64,000 nucleotides of DNA from Apiospora phragmitis (taxonomy: Eukaryota; Ascomycota; Sordariomycetes; Amphisphaeriales; Apiosporaceae), in contig JAQQWL010000015.1 of the NCBI GenBank assembly GCA_038363925.1, positions 62,001-126,000 on the forward strand, written 5' to 3'. Below, in pieces: positions 23,050 to 34,846 of the stretch. The notes under the pieces were generated by a model, which was not told the origin of the DNA, searched no databases, and saw nothing but the letters and a program-made list of their open reading frames with translations. The position numbers and the translations under genes were made by a program. Numbering within the stretch: the stretch's first letter is position 1; every line of letters starts with the position of its first letter.

Positions 23050-24693
23050 CTTGTTAGGTAAAAGAGTGTGATGGTGTTAAAAGAGAGTTGGGTCGTTGCC
23101 TGGTTCGATAGTGCCTGAGCTGGGACTAACGCTGGAGCAATGCAATGCAGGAATCTCTAAGCGAGGCAGGACCTGGCAATACAAAGTCTTTATAGAGCGA
23201 TCGGCAGCCCAGGCATATCTCTTTAACTTCCTACTACATAGCACTCTAGCAGTGATACTCTATACAACCATTTGGTAATTTCCCAGACGGACACAGCCTG
23301 GAGGACCGCCGGCCCCATCTCCCATCTCGACCAGAGCATGAACTAAGCCTCGGAGCACATCTCCCAGTTCCATCATGCTGGGATTTCCAAAAGAAGCCGA
23401 GGGCCGTCTTTGCATCCACCGTGCTCTGCCATTGAACCCCAGAACGATCCGATTGCCGCTTTGGAAAGTGCTGGGCCTGGATACTACCTTTGTACATGAG
23501 GGAAACCATGCACCTGAAGTTCCGACGTGCTGCAGGCAGCGCTGGCGTTAATCCACCATGCCAGGGGTGCTGGCGAAACTAGCCGTTGGGCACGAGTCAG
23601 GCGATGCGGAAAGTGGCCAGATTTGCTGCTTCTGATCAGTTTCATTTCCCTGGCAGGCTGCCAAGGCCAATTGGTTGGTATCTTGGTATCAAGAGCGGTA
23701 TTTGCGATGTTGGCCGGCGCAGAACAAACAAGCTTTCTCGCGGCTGGGCATGAAGTGAGGCGTGTAGTGCAATTGCCGCGTGCCTTATTTGATGTGCCGT
23801 AGACAAAGAGCAACCCAGAGGGAAGGCAGCCAGAAGGATCGTACGGCCTATGGAACCATTGCTGCTAGTCATGATAACCAGGGTCCAGGGGCTGTTGGGG
23901 GCCAGACTATCAAGTTCCACCACCCATGCGGCCATGCCCGCTCCCTCCACGGAGACCCGGGCACGGGCCCCTTATTCAGATTCACGATGGGACCAAAAAA
24001 GTTCTGCAACGGGGTTGCACTACAACATACGGAGTACGCGGAGCCTCCTGTCTATGCCACGTGCTGTCCCAGCCGAAGGAAAGGTCTTGTTCTGGAAAAC
24101 GGCAAGCAACTAAGGAAACCCTTGCTTATTACTTATCTTATCTCGAGAGAGAGTAACAGAAACGGGTGACAGTGGGGTGGGCCGTTTCCTTTTGCGGGAC
24201 GAGTGAGCCGTTATCTGTCACATTTTGGCGGTAGTAGAGCAGAGATGCATGAGTACGGAGTACTGTAACAATAGTAACCTAAATGGTGTGTCTTGACGGA
24301 CGTTGGATTTCAGTTGTCGACTTATTTAGGTAAGCAGCGTGGATCTCGCCAAGCGGCATTGTCTGGCCTTCTGGCTTGGCCCGATCAGAAGGCCCGATTG
24401 GATACGTCAAATCGCAAGAATCCCCATCTCTGGGCCTTCCCTCTTTTTCCAAGATACTGTACAAGCACAGTACAGTACACACCTACAACTTATGCATTGG
24501 CTGCAATGTATGTAGGACTAGGTACATATGCATGCATGGGCCGCCCCTAACGGCAGGACCTGGAAAGCATTCCCTTTATCGGCACATTGTCCGATCTGAG
24601 TGCGGGCGCGATTTTCCTCTCAGCGAACCCCCATGACCTATGCTCCCCCCCCCCCGAAGACAGGCGAAACATCCATCTGCCGGTAACCGGCAC
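23050..24693. other. Intergenic region between the hydrolase paralogs
   Basis: About 1.6 kb without a supportable gene. The copies of TACGGAGTAC-like words at about 24019 and 24255 belong to a palindromic motif scattered through the window. A C-run near 24645 lies at the 3' end of paralog 2. The region must hold the promoter of paralog 1. Confidence 0.5.
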
Positions 24694-25531
24694 CTACTGC
24701 ATCTGCATCTCGAGCGTCTTGACAGCCTCCAGCAGCTGTCCCGGCATGCTCAGGAACGGGCAGTGGCCCGCCTTAAGTGTCACCGTCTTGGGCTCCGAGC
24801 CCAATTGGCCTGCCATCTGCTGCTGAATGGGGAAGGGCAAAGCGTTGTCGTCCGAGCAGAAGACGTATCCACAGGGTGTGCTGCTAGCCCACGGCTCGTG
24901 GCTGCTGGGCGTAGCGAACAGCGCCGTTGACGTGTGCGTCATTTCTGCTGCCCATTTGGCTTGCTCCTCGCCCACGAGGTCGTTGAAGGCGACCTGGGGT
25001 AGCATTTCAGGAACTCCGACCACGCGGTCTCCCTGTAAGTCCGTATGTACATTGTCAGTCCACTTTTGCTTATCTTCGGAGCGGCATAACGGCGTTGATA
25101 GCTAGATAGGGTCGGATTAAGGGGAGAGAAGAGGAAAAAGCAAAGCTACTCACCTGAATGTCCATCCACGGAAGCGGGTTGCCACCCAGCATGTCGAGCA
25201 ACGCCTTCCCGCTCGGGATCATGAAGGCGGAAAGATAGATCATGCCCACTACGTTGCCCTGCTCGGCAATCGCATTGCTGCCGACAAGACCGCCGGAAGA
25301 ATGGCCCAGGACCAGGGCTTTCTTGCCTTCCCTGGCAAGCTTTTGAAGCACAGTCCGCACGGCAGCGACATCGTCGGCCAGTCCGGCAAGGGGCAGCACC
25401 GTCCCTCCGACCGTGGGCAGAGCCACGTGGATTGCCTCGTAGCCCGCGGCCTGGAGCTGTTGGACAAAGCCATTCCAGGCCACAGGCTTCTGCCAAGCAC
25501 CTGGCACAATTACAATAACCGGCTTCGACAT
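24694..25531 (-). CDS. Alpha/beta hydrolase (AB_hydrolase_6-like), paralog 2, cytosolic
   Basis: Exons 25531-25154 and 25032-24694 (238 aa); the donor is GTGAGT, the acceptor is TTACAG, phase 0. It starts directly with the first strand (MSKPVIVIVPGAWQKPVAW) and so lacks the signal peptide of its paralog. The nucleophile elbow is GHSSGG (Ser78), the acid is in SDDNALPFPIQQQM (about 187-188), and His216 is in AGHCPF. The DNALPF and QQQM stretches are shared with paralog 1, as is the intron position just after the PWM motif (YFPWM / PLPWM). It is likely an esterase- or lyase-type enzyme acting on a small substrate inside the cell. The pair suggests an old tandem duplication followed by change in targeting. 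Confidence 0.88.
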
Positions 25532-26713
25532 GTTGGGGCACGTTGTAGGGGTGGGATAGGAATCTCTTCCGGCGGTTGTTTCCGAAACTTAATGACTGCT
25601 CACTCGACTTGATGATGAACTTTGGGTGTTGTTATACTGACCATCGGCAGTAGAGGAAGTCCCTCGGCTCGCTTAGAGGCAAGAAAGTTGACATATCCCT
25701 TTGTCCCCGCAGTGCTGCTGCATCAGGGTGAGTTGCAGCAGTGCATGCACGCCCAGACCCTTACAAGCATTGTACCGTACCGAACATAGATAGAGCCCCG
25801 CAAGCACGTTACATCGGACCCTGGTGTATGTACGGCCAGTATAGTAGTGGTATCCACCGCAACGGTTGCTTTCGCCTGAACGCTGGGCTAATTACTATGT
25901 AGCAGCATTAATCAGGGGTATGCTTACTGTAGATATTATGACAAGTGCCTCGGCGGCTTCCTCCGTGGCTCATGCCACGGAGAAAAACCGGTTAATCCTT
26001 GACAGTTTGTTCAAGTGCTTCTCTGAGAAGAGAAACAGGTGACACGAAACAACTGATCGGCATGCAGATACTCCGTAAGATCGGCCTCTTCATGGGGACG
26101 AGCGCTCGTCAAAGGTGACAGCTTTTGGAGGGGGACGGAAAACCCACGAAATGACTCCTCGTATATCAACACGGGGCCCGAAGGTAGTTTGAGGTCATCC
26201 TCAGTCCCCAACGAGTAGTCTTCTGTCATCAAATCTGACAGTGACAGCGACAGGTCCACACCTTCCATATGCAAGGGTGAGGGGGCACGTTGTGACGAGA
26301 GATCAAGGAAGAGGGGTTCCGGTGAAGAAGATCCAGCATGCAGACGCATACAAGGGGCTGTTAGACATCGACTACACGTCCAGACGGGCAAGGTTTCTGC
26401 GGTAGATGGAACGAGAGGCACCCCCACAGGGTCATCAGTGCAACTTGCTCGAGCTATTTCGACGTATAACAGTCGTGTCTTATACCACTGCTATGGCGCG
26501 CAAAGATATCTGGACAAGTCTTCTTGTCCCTTTATCTGCTTTAAGCCGACGACCCCATCTACAATGAGACGCACCGCCGGATAGTATCAATCTCCTTTTT
26601 GTTTAAATATCTCGGCGCAGGCTGCTCCCTGCTCGAATCATCCCCTACTCACGGCACCGGAGATCGCGCCCACCTCCCCCTCGTCGACGATCCCAGCGTA
26701 AGAGAAGGAAATC
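25532..26713. other. Divergent promoter region, no firm gene
   Basis: Between paralog 2 (minus) and the rhodopsin-domain gene (plus). A minus-strand open frame at 26011-26427 lacks an ATG at its start and any domain, so I do not call it. An AT-rich TTTAAATATC near 26601 may act as a TATA element for the plus-strand gene. Confidence 0.5.
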
Positions 26714-28328
26714 ATGCACAACCCGTTCTGGATTCGCTCGTACGTGGCCCGCCGCTACGATGAGGTCGCCGCAAAGGCTGCCTACATGCAGCACATGGCC
26801 GATGTGAAAGCGACACAGGACCTGAGCGAGGACATCAGGGGCCGCGCACGGTGGCTCACCGTCGGCTTCACCCTCTTCGCCACCGCCGTGGTGGCCATGC
26901 GCTTCATCGCGCGCAGGCGGCAGGGTGCGAAGCTCCTGGTGGACGACTGGTTGACTGTGGTGACACTGGTGCTTTGCCATGGCAACATGGCTATGAACAT
27001 CGTGTGTAAGTTGTATACACCTACCTTGAGAACGAGAGCTTGACAGGAGAAGGGAGAGGGAAATGGGACTCGATCAGGAGACGTGCAAAGTCGCGCTGTC
27101 CACCTTCGCAGAGAATCACTGCTGACCGTTTCCTCTTAGTGATTGACCAGGGGGTGGGACTACACACTGGCGCTCTGAGTCTGGCGCAACTCCAAAAATT
27201 GAACGAGGTGAGCAACATATGATGTCAATCCAAAAACCGTCATTTGAGGCCACCGAAGCTGACATCCACATCCACAAGACGCTGGTAGGAGCCGAGATCC
27301 TCTATACCACCGGCGTCAACATGTACAAGATCGCGCTGCTCTTTCTGTACTTCCGGCTCTTTCCCACGAGAGACATCCGCATCGGCTCGTACGTCCTCGG
27401 CGGCTTCTCGTGCATGTGGAACGTAGGCTGCATCTTCGCCGCGACCTTCCAGTGCCTGCCGCGTGAGAAGCTGTGGCAGCCCTGGCTGCCGGGCGGCTGC
27501 ATCGACCTGTTCCTGACCCAGCTGGCCATCTCCGTGCCGTGCATGATGCTCGACGTCGCCATCCTGTGCCTGCCCATGCGCCACGTCTGGAACCTCAAGA
27601 CCAACCTGACCCAGCGCGTCTGCCTGACCATCATCTTCCTGCTCGGCTCCTACGTCGTCTTCACCAGCATCTACCGATTCGTCATCTACCTCCACTACAG
27701 CAATGACGACAATTCTTGTAAGCCCCCATTGCACCCCCCCCCCCTTTTTATGCTTGCTCTCCTCGATTCCAGCGACTAATATAATAACCCAGTTACGCTC
27801 GGCGACGGTGTAGCCTGGAACGTCATCGAAATCGCCAGTGGCATCATCTCGGCCTGCCTGCCGACGCTGGGCCCGCTGGTGCGCATCGTCTTCAAGGCGG
27901 TGTCCCCGAGCACGCTGCGGTCGCGCGGCCTGAGCGGCGGCAACAAGCTGAGCGGCGGCAACGGCTCGTCGTCCGCCAAGAAGTCGGGCGGCGTGGCCAC
28001 CATTGGTGGTGGTGGCGGCGGCGGCAGCAACGCGCGGCAGTCGCGGCCGCTCGGCGCGTTCGAGGACCGCAAGTACGGCGTCATCGACGACGACGACGCG
28101 TTCGGTGCCGTCGGCGGCGGCGTCCGGGCCTACGACGGCGCGCGCCGCGGCCACGTTTCCGTCACCGTGTCGCACAACCGCGACGGCAGCGGCGCCGACA
28201 ACATCGGCTACGCCTCGAGCCACGACGAGATCCCCCTCACATCGATCCGGCAGGATACGCATGTGGAGTGGTCCTATGAGACGGCGTCGCAATACGGAAA
28301 CCGCGACAAGCCCGGCGGGCAAGTATAA
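26714..28328 (+). CDS. Fungal rhodopsin-domain seven-helix membrane protein (PTH11-related), copy 1
   Basis: Exons 26714-27005, 27140-27207, 27249-27717 and 27793-28328 (454 aa, frame closes). Intron 2 is only 41 nt, short even for a mould. The family signature is present: helix 1 ARWLTVGFTLFATAVVAMRF, the LLVDDWLTV motif after it, and ILYTTGVNMYKIALLFLYFRLFP. Also visible are a Cys-containing loop (TFQCLP) and PMRHVWNLK after helix 5. The tail of about 150 residues is rich in Gly, Ser, Arg and Asp and looks disordered and cytoplasmic. These proteins are thought to sense surface or chemical cues in moulds; no CFEM domain is present. The ligand is unknown. Confidence 0.88.
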
Positions 28329-29167
28329 GCCCGCCCGCTCACTATAATAATGACCCAATTGGGAAGACACGAGACGATGGCGTTTAGTTTCGGGGATTGG
28401 TGCTCCCTTTTCTTGTACATGATTCTGCACTCACAGCCTTTTTTCATTAATTGTATAATTATTAAAATACCCCAGCTTCACTTCACAGCTATGGGTAAGG
28501 GCCATACCCATTCGGATCTCTCAGCGAATATATTTTTCTTACGTTTATCCGTCCAAAAAGCAGTTCCAATACCCAATTTGGCAGCCAGACTGGAAACCCT
28601 CCACCTCAATAATTCCTCGGATCGTACTAGCCCCTTTCCTGGATGTCTTATGGCCACTGGCGGGTTGGATTTATCAGTTCCGTGGCACCTCGGCATCCTT
28701 GCTTGGTCATACACGCCTTGAGCTCACTCCACGCTACCCTGTCACTCTCCAGTTCGTGGCTGCTGGTGAAAGCGGTTTGCACATGCAAGCCCAAGAAAGA
28801 AATGGATGGCCAAACGTATAGGATGTGCCCACCCGGCGAGGTAAATGAGCAAGTCCTGGAGTGGTGTCGTAGCTACTGAATCTGAAAACTCACCTATGGG
28901 TTAGTCTTAGCGAGGCTGCAAAGGCATCAAAGAAGAAGAAGAAGGGCCGCCGCAATCGGATTATGAGGGATGGTCAACGACAAATTAAATTTCAACGCCG
29001 TACATAATGGGTATCTTTAGCGTTCGAGTGGACTTTCCCTGTACCACACGACACTGTATATGAACTACGAAGGGGGTCATGGACAACCATTGACAGCCAC
29101 GGACCCCCTAACCGAACCTCGGCCCAAGCATGTGTCCCTGTGTACGTACTTGCGACCGAAATCCATC
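28329..29167. other. Convergent 3' intergenic region, no gene seen
   Basis: AT-rich sequence between the rhodopsin-domain gene (plus) and the secreted protein gene (minus). It contains no ORF with a recognisable domain. Confidence 0.55.
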
Positions 29168-30138
29168 TCAGGAGTCGATAAAGTTGGCAAGGGCTGCGCA
29201 GTTCCCAGGCACCGGCGGCTCAATGAAGGCCGTCGCGTAGTTCCATCCGTACACGCCCGTCCAGGTCTGATTGCTGGCCAACGGATCCATGTTGGTCACG
29301 ACCGTGCCGGCGACCGGTTGGGGCTCGTGAGGGGCAGCACTGTTGGTGGTGTTGTACAGCCGTATGTAGTTGTCGCAAGCGCTCGTGTTGGCGAAGGCGG
29401 GTTGGTTGGTGACGTTCCGGATGAAGGTCAAGGGGTACGGGACGACCTCTGGCGAGGCCTGCGTCTGCACCGTCATGAATTTGGCGTCCGCACCAGATGG
29501 GGTAATGCTCTCCGAGTGCATGTACGTGCTGCCATCCGGCAGTGGGGTGTAGGGGTCACACGCCGGCTCGAAGGCTGACGGATATATGGCCAAGCCGAGA
29601 CCTTCCGATCCAGTGATGGCAGCCAGAGCAGTGGACGTGATCATCATGGTGGCAGCCCACCGGAAATTACTGTAGCCATTGCCAAGGATGTCGAGGAAAG
29701 GGAACTCCAAAGCAGACCGCTTGAGGAATCAAGCAAGTTAGTCAACATCTGACATGGGTGCCGATTTGTATGTTTACATACAGAGAAGTCGCCCACCGTG
29801 ACATTGTAAGCGGGAAGTTGGAGATCATGGTCAACCGCTACAGTGACCATAAGCGGATACATGCCAGTTGGGAACGAGGGGAGGAGGCACCGGTAGGCAT
29901 TCTCCAAGATGGTATACTCCTCGGGTATCAACGCCCGTGCCAGCTCAAGCGGAATGGGCACAATGAGAGTTGTTCCATTCAGTGTACCCGAGACGAGATT
30001 GGGGTACTGTTGAGCGATTGGGTTCGGGCTGCTTTGCGTGACACAAGCATCGGCGACGGACCATGGCGAGCACAGCGTCGAGGACACCAGTGCAAGAAGT
30101 GCAATGAAGCTCTGGAAAAGGGGAGATCGGCATGCCAT
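29168..30138 (-). CDS. Secreted protein, possibly acetoacetate-decarboxylase-like fold
   Basis: Exons 30138-29782 and 29719-29168 (302 aa); the donor is GTATGT, the acceptor is CTCAAG, phase 0. The start at 30138 begins a signal peptide (MACRSPLFQSFIALLALVSS). Mature sequence includes TLIVPIPLELARALIPEEY, FPTGMYPLMVTVAVDHDLQL and LEFPFLDILGNGYSNFRW. The order of these motifs is reminiscent of the ADC-like family, in which a protein starts with a promiscuous ligand-binding barrel, but the catalytic Lys is not evident to me. Several N-glycosylation sequons (NGTT, NVTV, NVTN, NTS, NQT) fit secretion. Function is unknown; the family suggestion is tentative. Confidence 0.78.
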
Positions 30139-32134
30139 TTTGCACAACTCGTTTCCAGTTCTGCAATGCTTGAGTCGGTCCTGTCTTCGTCAAGTCGCAA
30201 CAAGCGGTTCAACCAAATATATGGAAATGTTCCAGGGTTCAGGAAGAAGAAATGTTTTTGATTAGCGGCCGTGCTCGACTTTATTTGGGTAGATCGATCA
30301 GCACGAGGAGATTGCCCAGTGGTTGTAGCCGTCGTATGGAGCAACAACGACGGTCAGCAACAACAGCCATCTTGTCAGACCAGGTCAAGAAGGATCTAAA
30401 TGAAGTGCAGGTAGGGGTAACAGTACTCATGTCACATCAGTCCGGGTTATACCCAGTCAGCTGGCTTGGCGGTGATGGCAGTGATGGTAATGATGATGGG
30501 AAGTTCCGTGGGTGCCATCTGAAGTCCACGACTGCCATCTGTTTCACGCGGCCGGCTGCCCGATTCCTCGAGCTCCAGGCGCATCGTGTTCCGCCCAGAC
30601 AAGCAAGCTCGATGCGACATGAGACGACAGAAATCAACTCGATGGCGCATGGCTTACTTTGTCGCTTCCTCACCTCACGTAATGAATCTTACTCATTGTT
30701 GGTTGCATTCACTCAACAAAGATGTCGGATGGGCTGTTACTGTAAGAATCAACAACCCGGCGGGACAAATTACCTTGCCGCAATTCGCCCGCTTGGATTG
30801 ATAGGCTTGAAACGGAACACTCCGTTTCCGAGATCGACGCAAGTGTTTGTGGGTGTGTGCGATCTTGGTGGCGGTCTATGTACGGATTCAGAGATATCCG
30901 GAACACCCCCTCGGATTGGCAACGACCCGTCTCAACATCGATCAGCTTCGAAGAGTTTATTTGTTTATATATGAAAGTACCTACTAATTGTGGATGACCT
31001 TCATCACCTCTAGTACCGCTACCCTATTTACGAGGAAAGTACCTACATATTGTCTGTCGTCTTTGGCCATTATCAAGGGGTCCGACCAGCTGGACGTTGC
31101 ACACGTTGTTCTATTTCAATTACCAACCGCACATTGGAGCATTTTCAGAACGAGCATTGGCATTGACCTGCAAGTCACCGGCAGCATATACTCGGTGCTC
31201 ATCTGATCCTACTAGCGCCATGATGCTCACCGTACATTCGATTGCCTTGATTACTGCCAATGGAGATGTACTACCCAGCCGGGCCAAGTTTAACTCTTGC
31301 ATGAAGTATAGCGCTAGACAACTGTTTTGCCTGCCATATTGACTTGTGGTCTGGTTGTGTCAAAGGGTTTAAAAGCAGCCTGCTGCTATTGGTGATTGGT
31401 TAACCTACCGGTGTTTGGGCCTTCCAGCACTTCAGATAGGTTCATACAGATGGGACGGTGTTTTTGGAAAACATCGGTCACATACTGTATTTTGGTGCGA
31501 AAGCTATGCTACACGCTACTGTACTACCTGGCTTGGGGAGTTCAACATATGCAAGTAGGGTCGTATGTGGCAATAGCTCGAGTAGTAGGCTAGGTCCAGC
31601 TTGCCAGATGTTTCCAGGGCTGGGAGCCTGTGACCCACTGCTTCATCCCGTCTTGACTCAAGATCCAGTCCCACTTCCAACCCCAGTCTACTCCAAAAGC
31701 AGGAGGCAGGTTTTGTGCTACGCAGATGCAAAAACCAGACTCGAGCAGTGCTTGATCTTTGTCTCGCCTAGGCGCTGGAATCCTACAAATCTTGAAATAC
31801 TGTAGCGTGGCCTATCCCGCGAGAGCAACATAGTAGCTGTCTTTGTAAGGTCATCTTGCGTTGAGAAGGTACTTGATCATTGTGAAGGAACAACAGGAAC
31901 AAATGCAGCAAGCCAGGTGCTTCAGAGCGAGGTGCTTCCAGAGCGCTGGGCCAATATACCGATCACCATTGTCGGAAACGCCCAATTGGTTGGCACAATA
32001 GCCAGCCAGATGATGGTTGCTCGTTGAAGGATGGTCATAGCTGCTGCGGAAATGCAGCCAGTGTTCGGATTCCTGAAGCGAAGCTAGAATTCTAGCGTAT
32101 TATATACACGGTATCGCCTCTTCCTAGTCTCTGT
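30139..32134. other. Intergenic, no gene seen
   Basis: About 2 kb between two minus-strand genes: upstream of the secreted protein and downstream of NDUFA12. A plus-strand ORF of 240 codons (30252-30974) has no domain, low hydrophobic periodicity and unusual codon use, so I judge it random. Confidence 0.5.
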
Positions 32135-32835
32135 TTACTGTCTGGGCGCGGCAACGGGCTCCCATGCGGTATGCTTCGGCTTGACCCTGTACGAATATGT
32201 CAGCACTGGATCAGTATGCAGACACACTATCAGGGGAGGGTTGGACCGCATACGTGTTGTAGGGCTTGTAGGCACCCCGTGTCTGGGTGTAGTTGGGAAT
32301 GGTCTTGTAGTCAGTGTCCTCCCACGCACGGCGTTTGTATGCAAGATTGGGGTCTTGCGAGGGCGCCTTGTCTACGGCATACGACATCCACGCATGCCAG
32401 CCGGGCTCGATTTGTGCAGCATCAAAGTCATGGACCTTGTAGTCGACCCATCGTGTGCGCACTGGTCCGGCGTGTTAGTTACATTGCTCTCATTCTTATT
32501 CTCATTCATGGGGCCCTCTGCTCGTCGCATAATGGCTCGTTCCGCACGTACGGGGCAGTTCGTCGACGTCCTCGAAGTACTTGTTGCCGAATCGGTCCGT
32601 GCCGATCAAAGTTCCAGCCTTCGTATCGCCGATGTACTATGAATCAAAGTCAGAACCATCTTCATGAAGGCCGATTGGCGTCGTCGGAGGGTATCAATCG
32701 CGTACGTTCATCTGATGGAAGTAATCCTGTCGCAAACAGTTAGCATCCGACATGTTGCACGAAGCTCCGATCAAGACGGCATACCCTGATGCCAACCTTC
32801 CACAGGTTACGGACGGTCCTCGTAATGGTCGACAT
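32135..32835 (-). CDS. NDUFA12: NADH:ubiquinone oxidoreductase (complex I) subunit NDUFA12/B17.2
   Basis: Five exons: 32835-32785, 32726-32706, 32636-32552, 32461-32254 and 32186-32135. They add to 139 codons (138 aa), the usual size for the fungal subunit. Exon 2 is a 21-nt microexon encoding DYFHQMN. The family core is clear: LWKVGIRDYFHQM, GTDRFGNKYFED, RTRWVDY and the diagnostic EPGWHAWMSYAVDKAP. The subunit is an accessory component of mitochondrial complex I, on the matrix side near the Q-module. No long presequence is seen, as expected for this family. It shares a 366-bp head-to-head promoter with PGS1. Every junction is GT-AG and the frame closes. Confidence 0.94.
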
Positions 32836-33201
32836 GATGGGCGCAGCTCAATTGGAGTGGTAGCGCCTCGTTGTCGTGAATCCCCTTGGTTTAAAGTCGA
32901 CGACGTTGGAGTTCGGTGTTTGGCGGATGCAGTTGCTTGCCCACCGGAAATTTCTCGGGCCGCCGGTCTGAAGCTTGACTATCGATTTGATGCACTGCAG
33001 GTGCTTCAGCGCCCAGCCAGCCCACTACCAGCCCACTGCATCACAAGCCCGCTGCTGATTGGCCAAAGCTTTCCAAAGCTCTCTAGGCGCCTGAAATCTT
33101 TCCGATAAGTCGCAAGTAAAGTCGCATTGCATTGACTTGGGGGGTTAACCAGCCAGGTAGGTCTACTACACACTGATGCCTTCGACACAGCATTTGCGGA
33201 T
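32836..33201. promoter_or_regulatory. Shared bidirectional promoter of NDUFA12 and PGS1
   Basis: Only 366 bp separates the two divergent ATGs, so both promoters must lie here or overlap the 5' ends. An ATTGG (CCAAT on the minus strand) at 33058-33062 is a candidate site for the Hap2/3/5 complex, which controls respiratory genes in fungi. The sequence match is seen; binding is inferred. Confidence 0.6.
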
Positions 33202-34846
33202 ATGATAATACGTGGTACTTCACGATGCTGCCAGACGTTGCGGCCAACGATTCTTCGCACACCGGTCCGTTATAACAGGGTTCAATGCCGAAGGTTCTCG
33301 ATGCCGTCGAGTGCAGCGCCTGCCAGTAGCTCCCCGGGCTCTGCAGGCATGCTTGCGCCGTTCGTGAATGAGCTCGACAAGATCGCGCCGTCCTTCCAAA
33401 TCCATGGGTCGCAAATTCAAGTCATCAGAAACCCTTCCGACTTCTACGAGACTCTGAAGGCCAAAATCAAGTCCGCGAAAACCCGCGTCTTCTTGTCAAC
33501 ACTATACATCGGGAAATCCGAGAAGGAATTGGTAGTGACCACTTCGTAGCCGGTCTCTTTCGCATAAATACTGACCAATTCTCGGGAAGATTGCGACGTT
33601 ACAAGAGGCCTTGCGCGCCAACCCGAAGCTCACGCTGAGCATCTTGACCGATGCGTTACGAGGAACCCGAGAAGCGCCGAACCCATCATGCGCGTCACTA
33701 CTCGCTCCCCTCATCACCGAGTTTGGGCCCGAGCGAGTCGAAATTCGAATGTACCACACTCCAAACCTCACAGGGCTTCGGAAAAAGCATGTCCCCAAGA
33801 GAATCAACGAAGGATGGGGACTGCAGCACATGAAGCTATACGGCGTCGACGACGAGATCATTCTGTCTGGTGCCAATTTGTCGTCCGACTACTTCACCAA
33901 TCGCCAGGATCGCTACCATCTGATTTCGTCCAAGGAAATCACGGAATACTTTGCGCGGCTCTACGCAGGGGTGACATCCCTCAGCTTTCAAGTCGAGCCA
34001 TCCAAGGAAGCCGCCGGCTTCACCCTGCAATGGCCATCCACGAGTGCTGCGCCGTCCCCATTGGAGAAGCCTGCCCAATTTGTTGAGAAAGCAACCAAGG
34101 TCGTGAATAGCATCATTACCCCGCAAAAGACGGCCGAAGCCATCGAGACCAAAGGCCAGGCCTCCGACACCACAATCTTCATGCTCGCGCAGCTATCCCA
34201 GCTACTAAAGCCAGATACATCGACCGAGCTACAAGCAGTGACCCACGTATTGAAAACGCTCGCGGCCCCTCAGTATGCTGGGTCATCCTGGACTTTTACC
34301 GCTGGGTACTTCAACCCGGCGCCGTCACTGACGCAGCTCCTCATGTCTTCCGCCTCGACCAACTGCACCGTCATCACAGCTTCGCCCCAGGCCAACGGAT
34401 TCTATGGGTCTAAGGGTGTCTCGGGCATGCTTCCTGATGCGTACACGTATCTGGCGCGACGCTTTCTCATGGCAATCAAGCAGCAGAAGCGCGAATCTGA
34501 CATCACTCTAAAGGAGTGGCGAAAGGGCACGGTCGGCGAGCCCGAGGGCTGGACGTACCATGCAAAGGGCCTCTGGATCACGCTCCCGAACGAGAGCGGC
34601 CCCTCGATGACCATGGTGGGGAGCTCGAACTACACCAAGCGCAGCTATTCCTTGGACCTCGAAGCCGGGGCGTTGATCGTGACCGAGAACGCCGATCTGA
34701 AGAAGCGCCTCGCCGACGAGCAGAAGTGGCTTCAAGAGTACGCCGCGCCCGTCACGACAGACGACCTGGCCAAGACGGAGAGGAGGGTGAGCTTCAAGGT
34801 CCGTATGGCCATGTGGTTTGTGCAACTGGTGGGCGGTGCCCTGTAG
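33202..34846 (+). CDS. PGS1: CDP-diacylglycerol-glycerol-3-phosphate 3-phosphatidyltransferase, mitochondrial
   Basis: Exons 33202-33531 and 33590-34846 (528 aa, phase 0). The Arg-rich N-terminus (MIIRGTSRCCQTLRPTILRT) looks like a mitochondrial presequence. The enzyme makes phosphatidylglycerophosphate, the committed step of cardiolipin synthesis at the inner membrane. It belongs to the phospholipase-D superfamily. HKD motif 1 is HMKLYGVDDEIILSGANLSS (His about 190) and motif 2 is HAKGLWITLP...MVGSSNYTKRS (His about 434). Additional family blocks are TRVFLSTLYIGKSEKEL and SWTFTAGYFNPAP. Length and motif spacing match fungal Pgs1. Confidence 0.95.

Noticed and set aside
26011..26427. 138-codon minus-strand open frame
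   Set aside because: It lacks an ATG at its start, has no domain and no clear upstream exon. It stays a weak candidate only.
27240..28430. 396-codon minus-strand ORF
   Set aside because: It is antisense to the rhodopsin-domain gene and made of Ala/Val/Asp/Gly-rich low-complexity sequence, the usual shadow of a GC-rich gene.
30252..30974. 240-codon plus-strand ORF
   Set aside because: No domain, no signal peptide, random-looking composition and no splice-linked neighbours.
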